A stretch of DNA of 64,000 nt from Neckera pumila. Its lineage: Eukaryota > Streptophyta > Bryopsida > Hypnales > Neckeraceae. Under the pieces are notes generated by a model. The model was not told the DNA's origin. It was given only the letters and a program-made list of their open reading frames with translations, and ran no database searches. The stretch's first letter is position 1, and each line of letters starts with the position of its first letter. The position numbers and the translations under genes were made by a program. The stretch lies in the NCBI GenBank assembly GCA_963969595.1, contig OZ018415.1:11470001-11534000 (forward strand). Reading direction: 5' to 3'. Below, one piece after another: positions 41,040-54,570 of the stretch.

Positions 41040-41597
41040 TGATTTTGGGTATTTGCACTTTAGCTATAAAGTCCCAAGTTCTGTTTTCATCAATAAACAC
41101 TCAAAATTTGAAAATTGCCATTTTTATTGCAAAGAGCAAAACAAAATTTAACTTGCTTTTTTGCATATTCAACCATAGGATCTTGCCCTAGACCATTATA
41201 AAATGTGTAGAAGAAACTTTTAAAATTTTGCCTACATATATTTGCATTAAAAGTGAAGACAACAAGTGTTTTTTGCATCTTGCTTGACTAGATTTATTGC
41301 CTTCATGAATCAAAGCTTCACATTTAGAAAAAAATATAATCTTTGAAGAAATTTTATTTTTAAAAAGAACGACATTTATTTTGTTGCCCCTCATACTGCT
41401 TTTTAGACTTATGATGGCATAATTTTTGCTCGTGAGCACCAATTGAAATTCAAAATTATATTCCTAGATTGCTAATCTGATTTCTTGTCTTCAAAAAACG
41501 TTTTCAAAAAATCATGTCAAAAATTGAGGTCCTGCAAGCCTACTCAAAATCCCAAGAATCCCTCACAAAGATTTTAGGATTTTAGGGGTTGAATTTT
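41040..41597 (+). mobile_element. Worn TTAA-family element, type A
   Basis: Sequence follows type A order: AACACTCAAAATTTGAAAATTGCC, ACCATAGGATCTTG, TTTGCATTAAAAGTG, ATCATGTCAAAAATTGAGG. The right end TTTTAGGGGTTGAA is at about 41584-41597. The left terminus has decayed. Confidence 0.6.
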
Positions 41598-44500
41598 GAA
41601 ATAATCTAAGCCACAAGCCCACCACCCATCTTCCAATTCTCATTAATTATTTAACCCATCAACTAGCAATTCCCATTAGACAATCGTCCTCCATCAATTT
41701 GTTGTCCTCCATCAACCAGTCACCCCACCCCACCCCCTCAACTAGCCATCCGCCATTTTAATGAGCTATTTAACCCTTTTAGGATGTGGAAACCCTTCTT
41801 GGGCCTCGATTTTATTTCATATTTTTGTATTGGTTCCTTTCTACATTGGGCAAAACATGAAATTAGAAACATCTTGGCAAAATTGTAGAGCTAATTATGA
41901 GATTAAAAATAAATAAATAAATGGGTAGAAACCATGCCTACGTAAAGAACATGTTCTACGTACACACAATGAATACAAGGTCTTCCTTGTGCAAGGAATT
42001 GTGTCAAGCGTATTGTGCTTGGATAGTACTCATACATCAATGGCTACCGGCAACATCGGTCAAAAAATAATTACCCTACGTACTCCATTGAGTTGTAGAA
42101 TGTGTTTACAATAGGCCGGTGGTAGAAGGTGGCATTGTCCAATTACAATGTGAGTTCAAAACTGGAGAAGCAATGTAGGGTTGGAAGAAACATGCACGTC
42201 CACTTACTTCCATTTCATGTATTTGTACTTCAAAGTCTTGTCACATGTATTGAGAATTTATATAGACATTGCTTTTGGCCAGTTGTTTTCATGGGAAGTA
42301 CTTAGAAGTGAGGTAGCAAGGGATGCAACTTTTGGAAGGGCAATTGATTCCTTACAACATTGTTCAAGGACCAAGGGATTGTGTGAAGCTGTTGCACGTC
42401 GTTTTCTTCAATTCTTGGAATCCAATTTCCTATTATCACAACCACGATTGGCAAAGTAGAATCGGCAAGGGACTTTTGCATCACCAAGAGCATTGCCGGT
42501 ATCTTTGGTATCATCACGTTGCAAGGCTACTAGATTGGCAAGACCAAAAGGAGTTCCCTAATCTTGTACGAGCGATTCAGAACAAAGTCATTTATCCCAA
42601 CCTCAACAAAAGCCATGAAGAAATTGGCAAGGATGCGATTTGCCCAAACACCGGAGTCACTTGTGATTAGCGCATCAACTCCCTAATATTGCCTCTTCAT
42701 CAAACCACAGAAGAAATGACAGGCATCAATCTCTTCTCCGACGAGCTACAGGATAGACAATGTTGAAACCTCATTTTCAAAATCACATGAATTGAAGGCA
42801 CATATACCAAGGTTTACAATGAATTCATGTTTGCACTCTTTGACCTTGTATAGGTTTAAAGTTCAGCTGCACTTCCATTCTATAAACAAGATTCATACAT
42901 AAATATGGTTGTGTCTTGTTTGGCCATCATTTGGAGTGATTACTTCTTTCATACCTATTATGCACTGACACACTGCACTTTTGTTGCTTCCATGGGCATG
43001 CTACTTCTAGCTACTTCAATAGCCAAAATTTTATCTTGTGACGATACGAAAAAGGCCCCAATAGGGCACCACATTTTTACCAAGGCCCTTCATAATATTG
43101 GGCTTCATACTTTCATTGGAATGTTAGGATACTATGTGAAATAAAAAGGTGAGGAACATTTTTAATGTGTACATGGTGATTGCAAGAAACACTTGCCAGT
43201 TTTGTTGTGTTTTGATTTTGGAACGCTATAACTTTTGACTTATGAATCCACTGCCAAAAACAAAAAACCCATTTCTAAAAAATTTGGTGAAATTTGTATC
43301 CTTTATTTTTCAAAAAATTAAAAAAAACATTTTATATTTAAATCAATTTTGTTAATTTGTCACACTTTGATGTATAGTGTATTTTTAAACTATTGAGCAA
43401 TGTAATTTAATGATTTTCAGCTAAAATTTATGTGGTATATTCCTACAATCGTCAAACATGCTCGTACCAAAGAACACTAAAAATACAATACTTTATGTCT
43501 TCCACATTTGTGCAAACAGGCCTCCCTTGCACGCACACTTCTAAACATTAGACACGGTTTTGACCTAATTTTTTTTGTCAAATCTCATCACCAAGAAGTT
43601 CTTCCAAATGGCCAATTTTAGTTTTTTTGAAAATTGTTTTTTTTATTTTCTACAAATTAAAACGTCAAAATATGTATTTTTTGGGATAAATTCTTGGATA
43701 TAGAATTCTGGTTTAGATTGCAATTACCCTACACCGGAATGTCACACCTTCACAAATTGAAGAAGGAGTTGAGGTATATGTCAACCACGGCACTCCGTTT
43801 GCAAAAAAATTGAATTGTTTTTACTCACACCAACCTCATCGAGAGGGCTGCTACATACTGTAGGTTCAAGTTGAAGAAGCACTTGCGAAGAATTCTTCCA
43901 AGAACTCTCTTACCTATGCTGCACTCTGGACAAAATATTCCGTCAGCTTCATGGATTTTGCCTGTCTGTCAAGAAAGAATGGAATACAGTTGGCCTCAAT
44001 ACCTTGGAAGTGTATGGTGAATCCAAATGCCATTGAAATTGGACGATGTAAGGTAAACTTGCCTATGGCAGGCAGACCACCCAATGCAGACATCTACAAA
44101 ACCACCCATTACAACCTTACATCAACCCATTTCAGATTTTTGTCAATAAATGAGATTATGACTTCATTAGGTTGGTTAGTGGCCAAAATCAATGCCTTGG
44201 GAGATGGCCATGGAGTTATTAGTGACTGTCATAGGACACTTACACCTTTCTAGTGTAAACTTGTCATAGAAAGTTATTTTTTTTATTCCTTCATGTCATG
44301 ACCATGTTAGAAAATTTGGTGATTGCTTTAGGTGGTAAGATGACCATTATTGAAACACTTTGTGCTATTTGGGGTAGTCTACAGACTCTTTTAGACCAAT
44401 TGGGCAGAACACTTCAGAAATCCATAACGAATTCATACTTTGTCCAAAAAATAAATTTCAACTGCTTCCTTCATGTCTCACATTTGTCTTTGTACGGAAA

Positions 44501-45163
44501 AAAAATTGATTCTTTTTCCTAATGGCAACATACCAGACTACCCATTCTGCCTGCCATAGGCAGGTTTACCTTAGTTCAGATTTTTTTGAGCACACAAATC
44601 CAAATTCTTGCCTGGTTGATTTGGGTCGGCAATGGCTTGCAGCGGACTTGGGCAAGGCACGAGAAGGTGGTGAGCATGATTATGTGGTTCTAGGTAATGC
44701 TCTGAGAAACTTCCTTGGCTGCAAATTTTGACTTTTCTTTTTTATGATACTTTAAAATTTTATCCCTTGAAGAATTGATTTTTTATTGACATAAAAAAAT
44801 TACAACATCATGTGATCAATGGCACTGAGAATGCAATCTTGTCTGAGGCCTTTGCTCGCGAACACCTTACAATCACGGCTCCAGCAATGTACATTCCTGT
44901 GGTTTTGGAGGACCGTGATTTGGCCAATAGTTTTGTTTTGTAGTTTTCTAGCTTGCAGTGTACTGTCAGAACATTGCAGTTTTCAGCATTGCTTCTTCAG
45001 ATTTTGAACTTCTTTTCCCCCCAAAAAAATGTCATGTATGATTATACTTGTTTGAGAATTCAGAATGCCTTCACTGAAATGCTTACATCAATACATCTTC
45101 GTGATAATTGAACAAATGAAGTGGTTCTAAAATCTAAAGGTGCTTGTGAGGAGAGTCCTTATG
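41598..45163. other. 3.5-kb stretch of unknown content
   Basis: This is less AT-rich than the neighbouring repeats. It contains several overlapping short ORFs (42181-42670, 43951-44253, 44522-44731) that match no family I recognise. It also holds an inverted pair of about 25 bp at 44049-44074 and 44547-44573 around TGCCTATGGCAGGCAGA. It may be a decayed gene or transposon. A terminus-like TTTAACCCTTTTAGGATG is at about 41768-41785. Confidence 0.4.
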
Positions 45164-46095
45164 TTAACCCCTAAAGGACCAACATGCGTTTTTTGGCCGT
45201 ATAGAAACTTTGGGCAGGTACTTGTGACTAGAGATATCCATATTTGAGGCTGAAATTTTAATAGAAGGTGGGGGCGAAGAATATCTTCATGTGTACCAAG
45301 TTTCATGACATTTCAAAATACTAGTCAAAAGTTGTGACCTGATATGTTACTTTTTTTTGTAACCGGGCAGTTTGGGCAGATCAGAAAAAATCGTTTTTTC
45401 CGGAATTTTTTTTAAAAAAATTGGTTCTCTACATTTATATATACTTAAAAAGCTTTGAGTCACTCCATTTCAATCAATGAGTAAAAAGTTATGAGTTTTT
45501 TTGGTTTGCGGGCAGTTATGGATTCTCTACTCTAAAAAAAACTTTAGAGTCGTTTATTTAACTCACTTTTCAATATTTTTGGAAAAAAATAAAATCCTAG
45601 GATGTAGATTGATTATTACAACATTACAACCGTTGGGATTGGCATTTTTAAATTCCATGATTAAATTTTTAACAATTTAGTATTTCGAGTCATTTTCTAC
45701 TTCTTTCTACTTACTATTTTTTTCCTATATGTTGTACAAATCCAAATGATGTGAAATTTTTCATGCATATAGACAACTTGTTTAGGAAACTAAATTCAAA
45801 GAAGCACCACCTTTATTGGCATTTTTTCATTGAAAAGTGATCTTGCAAAGTGCAGCTGCCCGGTTTTTCGCAGGATTGAAAAATTGGTTTTCAAGACTTT
45901 GAATGCTTATATCTTATGATCCACACGGTGGAATTTTCTGAATTTTTTACCACATGTTTTCAAAATATCATACTACAAGATCCTACGGTTACATGTGTCA
46001 AAAAAAAAAAATTCCAAAATTTTTGTAGTTGTATTAGAAATGGCAGTTTTGGAGCGTTTTTGGTGATTACATAGTCATGAAACTTTAGGGGTTAA
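45164..46095 (-). mobile_element. TTAA-flanked element, type B, 932-bp copy
   Basis: It starts TTAACCCCTAAAGGACC (45164-45180) and ends AAACTTTAGGGGTTAA. It is the inverted copy of 35361-36294 over its full length. At 45435-45447 it reads CATTTATATATAC uninterrupted, the empty counterpart of the TTAT insertion at 38684. Confidence 0.9.
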
Positions 46096-46441
46096 TGTAT
46101 TTGATTCATGTTCATGGTTCATGTTCTATAGCTCTGTTTGAATGGCAACTCACTTTGGCATCCTGAAAGTTTGCCTGGCAGGTGTTTCAATTCAAGATTG
46201 AATTTCAATTCTGTTTCAATGGGTTACTGGGTGGGTATTTTTATTTTATTTTTCAATACACTACCCCTTGAAAAATCTTAATAACAAATGGCATAATGCC
46301 ACATGGACCCCCTTTGGTGATAATGTGGTTTTTCCTTGGAAAATGACACTTTTACACAATGTGCTCAAAAGAGGCAGGAACTGGCTTACACATATTTTAG
46401 TGTGTACTACTAAGCTAGTGACCTAGTATCTGTTTTAATTC

Positions 46442-46744
46442 TTATTCCAAAAATCTAGGCCCTGTAAAAGTCCATTGACTTTCGGCCAGGGTGCAAATAT
46501 AATAAAAAAACTAAAATTAAAATTAAAATTTTTGAAAACAAACAAAATTAAAAATTAAAAATTCATAAAATTGTCAATCTGACATGGCAATCTTGTGATC
46601 ACGTAGGTTCCCTCCAAAAAAACACTTTTTTTAGTTTTTTGTTAAAAAAATATTTTGATTTTTTGTTAAGATAATTTTTTGGTCGTAATTGCACTGCTAT
46701 ATACAATTAAATAGCCTTCTGCAGGCCTGAATTTTTTTCTAATG
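46442..46744 (+). mobile_element. MITE family M2, copy 4 (worn)
   Basis: The left end TTATTCCAAAAATCTAGGCCC and right end GGCCTGAATTTTTTTCTAATG align imperfectly with the M2 termini. The interior has AT homopolymers and GACATGGCAATCTTGTGATCACG. Confidence 0.5.
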
Positions 46745-46901
46745 ACTAAATAGTTTTGTGTTTTTTATATTTGCTATATTTTTATTTTTACTTTATTTCT
46801 AATGTCATTTCCTACTCATAGCAATGCGTTTCAATTTCTCCCCATTTTATCATTTGCCTAATTTGCTTACTTTTCCAAATCTTATTTGAGGTCTTTTGCA
46901 T

Positions 46902-47592
46902 ATAACCCCTACAGACCGCGGCCCTTTTTCTGCCAAAAAACACTCAAAACTGCCATTTCTATAGCAAAAAGTAAAAAATATTGAAAAATGTTATTTTTGT
47001 CACATCTAACCGTAGGATCTTATACCTAACTAGTATAAGAGTGTGTGGAAAAAATTTCAGAATTTTTGACCGCACAGATTGCAAGATATCTGCGTTTAAA
47101 GTGGAAAAAACAAAGTTTTCAACACATTGCGGGACTAGATTTTTTGACTTTGAACATTTTTAACTGAAAAAACTGAAAAATTTGAAAAATTGCATTCAAA
47201 ATTACATCCTAGAAGTTATTTTTTTCAAAAAGATGCTGTACCTGCCCAAAAAACAAGAATGTCTATAACTTTCTCATAACAAATCTAAATGAAATGAATC
47301 AAAGCTTTCCAAATAGGCAAAAATATAATCTATGAGAAAAAATATATAAAAAAAAAATATTAAAATTTTTGTCCATTTTTTTTTGTTGCCCGCCGTCCCC
47401 TGTTTTGAGCTTATTTGGTCATAACTTTTTTTCCCGGGCACTGATTGTGAAAAAAATTATATTCCCACAAAGCTTAAAAAGTTTTTCTATCTTCAAAAAA
47501 AGTTTCAAAAAATCACGACAAAGTTTCGGCCCGTAGGTACCTGCCAAAAACGCATTTGTCCTCTGAAAGGACAACGGTCCTTTAGGGGTTAA
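46902..47592 (+). mobile_element. TTAA-flanked element, type A, 691-bp copy
   Basis: ATAACCCCTACAGACC at the left and CGGTCCTTTAGGGGTTAA at the right. The left half matches 480-628 inverted; the right half matches 63536-63800 inverted. It is shorter than the roughly 930-bp length inferred for type A, so it has an internal deletion. Confidence 0.8.
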
Positions 47593-48235
47593 ATCCCTAA
47601 TTTTTTCCTAGAATTTCCTCATCATTCTCTTTTAATTGCATTTTGCACGAATATTCCAAAGTTTCCATTGCTACTTAATGAAAATTCATTAATTTATAAT
47701 AAGTTATGTATTAATCTTTTTTACTAATACTTCTTCACTCCTCGAGGCCTAACAACTTTTTAATAATAGAGGTTTTCAATGAGTTGGTTCATTGTAATAT
47801 TTTTTGCACATAGATGTGATCGACACTTTTAATTTTCACCGTAGAAAAGTAAAGACTAATTTATCTAGCATGCTTGAAATTAATTGTAGAAAATATTGAT
47901 TGTTGATTTTTAAATTATAATAATTTTAGATGATCAACTTCTAGGCAAAAAACACAATCTTTTGGGAAGAAAAACTATAGGAGATGAATAATGATTGTTT
48001 CCCCCCCAAAAAATGAATTGGAATCTAAAGCAAATTTTGTGTTAAAATTAAAAGATTGAGAAATATAAACTTCTCTCAAATTCATATATATATGTTCACA
48101 TAGAAAGAGTAGAAAGCTAAAATTGACCAAATTGGGTCCTACAAATTTAAAATAAATTTATATATACATCAATTTTTGAAGTTTAATGATTGATATTAGT
48201 AACTTCTTATTTGGAACATGAACATCTTCAAAAAT
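47593..48235. other. AT-rich intergenic stretch before the LINE
   Basis: No gene, repeat end or RNA was recognised. Confidence 0.5.
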
Positions 48236-48245
48236 TTTGGAGTCA
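48236..48245 (+). repeat. 5' target-site duplication of the LINE
   Basis: TTTGGAGTCA is identical to 54730-54739. Upstream AAAAAT also matches the end of the A-rich tail. Confidence 0.7.
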
Positions 48246-49117
48246 CCGCGTCATTTGTGGGAGGTCCGATTACGGTAGCAGCCACTCTCCATTGGATTCA
48301 AGATCTGCAAAACAAAATTTACCCTTCCAAAGTCTTCACAAGGATGCAGGCCACGGCTCTCACTATTTCAAACTTGATAGTAGAGAAGCGGTAGAGAAAG
48401 TTGTAAGCTGGCAGTTACATAGGATCTGTGGAAGGGAGGTTGTCTACTACAATTGGGTGCAGGCGTTCAATTCAGCATCACCTGCAGGTATCACTTTTCT
48501 TTGCTGGCTCACAATTGACAATCTCCCTCTAGAACTTATAGCAGCAGCCGCATCTATAGCTAGCACACTAGGCAAGGTGCTGGCAAGTGATATTCCTAAA
48601 TCCGTCCTCTAGCCCCCATTGATACTGTATTGCTCTGGACTTGCAGAGAGGGTGGACCTCGAAGATCCATCTTGAAATTGACACAGGGCATGTAATCCCA
48701 TTACTTGTCTCCTATGAGGACGCCCGTCTTAGTTGCTCAAGTTGCAGAGCAGCGTCACACCCGCTGTCCAAATGCCCTCTTCAGTCCTTGCACAGAGCGG
48801 TTGAGAAACCTAAAGACAGCCATCCTCAATTCCAGCAGGCCCCTTCGGGATTACAAAACACGCAAGCTGTCTCCACAGTACAAATATTACAAGCTTCATC
48901 AGTGGATCAGAGACCACATACTTCACCAATAGAGCAAAGACCGGTGGGTGGTGTTGAATCAAGGTTCAATAGTAATACCCACCAATGCTCTAGTGAGCAC
49001 AACCAATCGTCAAGGATGTCTTCCAATCGGAGATTCAATCGACATAGTTATCGACGTGCGCAATCGACTCGACGACCACAGGCCACACCCGACTCAAAAG
49101 GATTCATACCAGCATAA
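48246..49117 (+). pseudogene. LINE ORF1 remnant (DUF4283-like, CCHC zinc knuckle)
   Basis: ORF1 products of plant L1 elements are nucleic-acid chaperones. The first open block (to 48612) ends with WLTIDNLPLELIAAAASIAS and LGKVLASD, which fit the DUF4283 C-terminal part. After a frame break, 48641-49117 reads HLEIDTGHVIPLLVSYED and then CSSCRAASHPLSKC, a C-x2-C-x4-H-x4-C knuckle. The rest is low-complexity and rich in Q, S and R. Whether the N-terminus is truncated at the insertion edge is unclear. Confidence 0.75.
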
Positions 49118-49921
49118 TATCAACGTCTTTGGTTGGGACCAACTCCTTGTAGTTCAGCCATGCCAGCAAGTTTGAGTCACTATTGGGAGCGTCGTATATT
49201 ACAGGAGCGTCGAAGGGAGGAACAAGAGAGGAACCAGTTCGAAGCTCTCTCCATGTCAGGTAATGCCAACAACCATGTTGACCCAACTACCTCTCTTCCA
49301 AACCAGGCTACTTCCATTAGCTCCTAGCATGCTGCACTTCTAGTTTCTCTTTTGTGCAAATCCTTACAGTCAGGACATAGTCAGCTATCCTCACCACCTA
49401 CACTTTTATCTCGAGACTACCTGCTACACATAGATGACTATATGCGCACAGTCCTAACGCTAGCTAACAACGACCTCCTCCACCCCAATCCTAAGTTGTC
49501 ATCACCTACCTCTCACCCCAACCCCCCTACAGATCAATAGTGTGACCAATAGCTTTCAATTGAATCCAATACCCACTATATTACGACACCGACCAGAACT
49601 ATCCAGCTTACAACCAACCTAAACCCCTCCCTCTCTATTCTACCACACACTCCAAGAGACTTCCGTTATACACTTGATCTTGGATTAGATATTGACATAT
49701 CAGCGCATCAGCCTCTCCAACCCTCTCATAGTCCTCAAAGGAACCTCAAATCCAAATCCAAATCACAACCAAAATTAGAGAGATAGCTTCTTCCAGTGCT
49801 CCCACTAACTCTCCTCAATTGAACAGATCCCTTAATCCATATATTCCGGTAGACCTAGGAGCCTTACCTCCCATCCTTCAGAACCAACCAATATTAGTTG
49901 ATCCCAAAAACAACAGTATTA

Positions 49922-49937
49922 CTCTCTCTCTCTCTAC
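49922..49937. repeat. (CT)n microsatellite inside the LINE
   Basis: A short CTCTCTCTCTCTCT run lies between the ORF1 and ORF2 remnants. Confidence 0.8.
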
Positions 49938-50327
49938 CCTTAATAGAAGCCTTCTTAGATAATGATCTATTTAGTGATGCACTACCAAATTTGCCGAACA
50001 ACAAAATCTAAACCCGACCATCCTCTCCTATGTCGAACAATGGCCCATCACTTGACATCCGAGATTTCCATCACATCTTGAGATCTATCCCACAGTGGAA
50101 TGCTCCTGAGCTGGTGACCACCGTCCCTTTAGCTCATGCTGAGGTCTCCATGCGACGTACTCGTGCATCAGCTAGAAGTGTCAACAAAAGCACTCAAACT
50201 CAGCAAGAAACTTACACTCATCATGTTATGGAGCATAGGGACTCCACCGAGGATAGCGAGGGCAGCAAACAAATCTCTTCATCGAACGCGCAGGGGGCGT
50301 TTGGTAATCCCTCAAACCGTATTCTCC

Positions 50328-53300
50328 ATGAAAATTAGAATCTTCTCCCAGAATGTTAGAGGATTGAATGATCCCACTGCTCTAGATACATTAAGACACT
50401 ACATTAGGAAAAACCCGGTTGACTTCTTATTTCTTCAGAACACAAGCTTAGAGGTCAGGGTGCGTTGAACTTAGGCAAGGCATTATGGCGCCAAGCCACT
50501 ACATTCTGCATTGAGGCAGAAATAGGGTATACTCCGGATGGGAAGATTGCAGGCAAGGGTGGGGTGGCCTCATTGATAGCACCAAAATGGGCAAAATTAA
50601 TATTGCAATCCGGTACTATCTGCGGAGGAAGAGTTCATTGGTTTATATTACACCGCATCTTTGGTGGTGATATTGGCTTTGTGAATATTTATACTCCACA
50701 CGAGCAGCATCCCCACAAAATCTTATAGGAATCCATGATAAGAAAATTACCTAATTCATGTAGATGGATTCTATTAGGTGACTTCAACATGGTTGAGCAA
50801 AGGTCAAATGAATCCAGCACATGTGGCAAATCAATGCCCAACATTGAAAGACTCTTATTTAATAGTCTGAAAGACTCTCTACAAGTGTCTGAACCTCCTC
50901 TCACTCTACCATCACTACTTTATTCATGGGACAATGGCCGCCATGATGCGTCAAGAATTATGGCAAGATTAGACAAGATGTATATCTTCTCAAACTCTGT
51001 GTCAGTCTTAGAATACAAGATCAAAGGCGATAGCATGCAATCAGATCACTCACATGTATCGTTAGTACTTGAGTTAGCTTGCCCTTCTCCACGACCAAGC
51101 TGGTGGATCATGTCATCAGTCCACTTGGATGAAGTAGATCCTTTGATTAGAGGGATTTGGACAGAGGCTCCAACGACGGCCTCTTTCTTTAGCAAGCTTA
51201 AACGTGTTACCAGATTTTATAGAGGATTTTGTATCCGTTGTTCCAAGAGTCATAAAGAATTGGAAGAGTCCCTAGGCACCAATTTAGAGCAAAAGACAAG
51301 ACAACTCTAAGAATCGCCCCTATGTCCCACATTACAAAAGGAAGTCTAGGACATTAAGGCCAACCTAACTAACCTAGAGAACCACAAAATAGAAGGGCGC
51401 AAGGTTAGATCTTGTGCTCGTTGGAGACTCTATGGAGATATACTATCCACGGAGTTCTTCAAAACTGTACGTGAAACACCTTCTAACATCTATCACTGAG
51501 CTTAAGGATGACTATGGCGATTTCAAATATGAGCATGGAGACATGGACCAGATATGCATTGAGTTCTACACAAGACTATACTCTCAAGAAGTTAGAAGCC
51601 CTGAGTCAAGGGCTGATAGTGAAAACATCCTCAACTGTATTCCTAATAAATTCTCTCCTGCATGGCCAATCAACTCCAATGTCCACTTTCTGAAGATGAA
51701 TTGCATCATGCGTTACTAAGCATGGCCAAGGGCCGCAGCCCAGGACCTGATGGTGTCACCACAGAGTTCTTTTGTAGGTTCTATGATCTTCTAGGAAAGA
51801 ATTTCTTCCAGATGGTTCAAATTCCATCAATATAGGCCACCTACCTGTTGGTATGACATCGGAAGCAATAGCTCTTGTATTCAAGGCTGGAGACCATGCA
51901 AATCTGTCAAATTGGAGGCCTATTACATTGTTAAACATTGCCTATAAAATATTGGCTAAGGCTCTCCAGATTAGATTACAAAAACTCCTTAAAGAAGTGA
52001 TAAGCCCGAAGCAGACGGCCTTTCTACCATCAAGACATATCCTTAGCAATATTCTATTGCAATACGAGACAATTGAATGGGCTAAAGAATCAAAACAAGA
52101 CCTAATCTTCCTCAAACTCGATTTCACAAAAGCCTATGATATGGTGTCATGGGACTTTTTGCTACAGGTTATGAAAAGGTTTGGAATCCCTGACACATTC
52201 TCTAACTTGGTCTTCATGTTGTTGAGAGATGCCTCCGCCATAGTACTACTCAATGGCAAGACTACAACTCCTTTCTCCCTTCAAAGGGGAGTTAGGCAAG
52301 GATGCCCGCTAGCCCCTTACCTTTTTCTCCTCACTGAGAAGCACTGTATATGGCGATCTCAGAAGAACAACGCCTAGGGAATATCCAAGGTATCCAACTA
52401 TGAAATAGCGACTTACAACAATTGATCTCCCAATTTGCGGATGACACAGGGCTATCTTTACTTGGTCAAGAAGACATTCTGAGGAAGTCTATATCGTTTA
52501 TGGATATGTTTGGTTCGGCGTGGGCCTTATAATTAATTGAACGAAGAGTGTTGGCTATTGGTTCTCATGTCTTCCTAAACCAACATGGTTGGATAATTTC
52601 AATTTGATTTGGGCCCCCTCAGGGTCCCTTACAAAACTATTGGGTGCACCTTTTGGCAACACACTTGATACTCAAGACATACATGAGTTCCTTGAATAGA
52701 AAATCTCCAAAAAGTTCACTTATTGGACCATCCAAAGACTTTCTCTAGAAGGAAGAGTTACGGTGGTCAAAACTATTCTCCTTTCTACCCTATACTACTT
52801 CATAGCCATTTGGGGGGGGGCTCTATCCAAGTGATTCGATCTATTTGGGGTAGTCTACGCAATTACCTATGGAGCGATACTGAACACAATTCAAATACAA
52901 GAGTTTGTTGGAATGACTGTTGCCTACCTAAGAATCTTGGTGGGTTGAATCTACTGGATCCAGAGATCTCTATGGCCGCTTTACTGGCCAAATGGATCCT
53001 ATTTGCCATAAAGCCTGGCATATCAAACCTTAAGGTTCTCCTTAGGTATAGAATAAACAAGATGAAAACCAAATCCTTCACAAGGTTTTTGGTTCCCCTC
53101 CCATCCTTGGCTCATGATTTAGGGCCATTCAGTATCACGAGGCTCTAGGATTTGGAATAGAATTACTTCAGCATGGCGACAATTCACCAAATCCATCAAA
53201 TTTTCTCCTCCTACAAAAGCGGATGAGATTCTATCCACTAGTTTATGGTGGTCTACAGAATATTTTGGACCCAACTTCAACTTTGGCATAGATAGGGCTA

Positions 53301-54570
53301 GGGAGCTAGCCAGACTTGGTCTCAGATACATAGCAGACATTTGGGATACTAGCACCAAAGACCTTAAAACATGGGATGAGCTAGCGTCTCATTTTCATCT
53401 TATGGATACAGAACAGATTCAGTGGTTTAATATTATTTCTTCTATTCTACCAGAGTAGAGATCTATGCTCACACATCACATTTTTCAAGCCCAAGCAGGG
53501 GAGTGGCTTGGCATCTTTGATCAGCCAGATGAAGTTCTTCCCTTCATTGTGTGGCAATACTAAGAAACCCCTACGGACATTCTCACGCCAGACCCCCAAC
53601 AAATCTTGATTTCAAGCGGAGCTACTAGAGCAACTATCGAGCCAAGTTCTAGACAGCTAGTCATCTTGCCTACTTTAGGGATTCTAGAGGCCCATACAAG
53701 ATTCATCCACAGAGTGAAGATACTGGAAATCCAAAAAAGTTGCAATCATTGCCCGGAGTTATTTTATGCAGGCAATACTTGTACTTTGGAGTATGATCCC
53801 GGACGTTGGTTTTGGAGCATTGGTAAACAATTGTTATCTTCTACCACAACATGCGACAAACTACTCCTCACCCAACATCGCCAGCCCAAACAAACAATTC
53901 CATCAAAGTGGCCCAATATTTTAGCTCCAACTTTTGAACCTGACTAGAGAGACGTATGGCTCAAGACGCTCTCAAAAGGAAGCAGCCTTCATGTGGTCTA
54001 TTTGGCACAATGCAGTAGCTGTTCATTTGTTGAGGGCCAGAATCAAACCCGGACTTGGACATTGCTTGCAATTGTTGCTCAACTGGGGCCGATGAAACAC
54101 CCAGTCATAGATTCTACCACTACCCTAGAGCACACGAAGTTTGGGACTATGCTCAATCAATCTTACAACACTTCCTAGATGAACAACCTGTGATGGGTCC
54201 TTATGTGCGTTTTGACCATATACTATGTATCTTTGGCTCAACTCTGCCACGATGCTTCCATGACTTCCGAATCATCTGGTCCCTATTAAGAAGATCGTCA
54301 CTTTGGCTTATCTGGATCGCTTGGAACTAGAAGGTGTTTTCTCACACATTGTGGCCACGTGGTCTCCTACAACAAATACTATGGAACTCGCTTCTTGACT
54401 TGGGCAGAGCGGCATTACTTAAGACTCAAACAACCGCTCGGCTCCACCCTCACCTTGCGGCCTCTGCGTGGCTCACATCTGATAACATTTGGCTCCGTTC
54501 AAAGTTGTTAGCGTCAAGGGAGGGTGGCATTATCAGGTGGCAAGGGTGTGGCCCTCCCGTTTGTAGTTTC
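50328..54570 (+). pseudogene. LINE ORF2 remnant (endonuclease, reverse transcriptase)
   Basis: The ATG at 50328 starts MKIRIFSQNVRGLND, the usual endonuclease opening. WILLGDFNMVEQ (about 50766) and SDHSHVSL (about 51044) are catalytic-region motifs. Reverse transcriptase: WRPITLLNIAYKILAKAL (about 51912), LKLDFTKAYDMVSWDF (about 52110), RGVRQGCPLAPYLFLL (about 52287) and QFADDTG (about 52430), the last holding the catalytic Asp pair. A C-terminal zinc-binding-like region (CNCCSTGADETPSHRFYHYP) is near 54070. Breaks include a frame change at about 50450-50470, an in-frame TAG at 50726 and others between 51300 and 51850, after 52377 and near 53950-54060. No active protein can be made. Confidence 0.9.

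Noticed and set aside
42181..42670. Overlapping ORFs as a real gene
   Set aside because: No recognisable domain, no continuous frame and no convincing splice structure.
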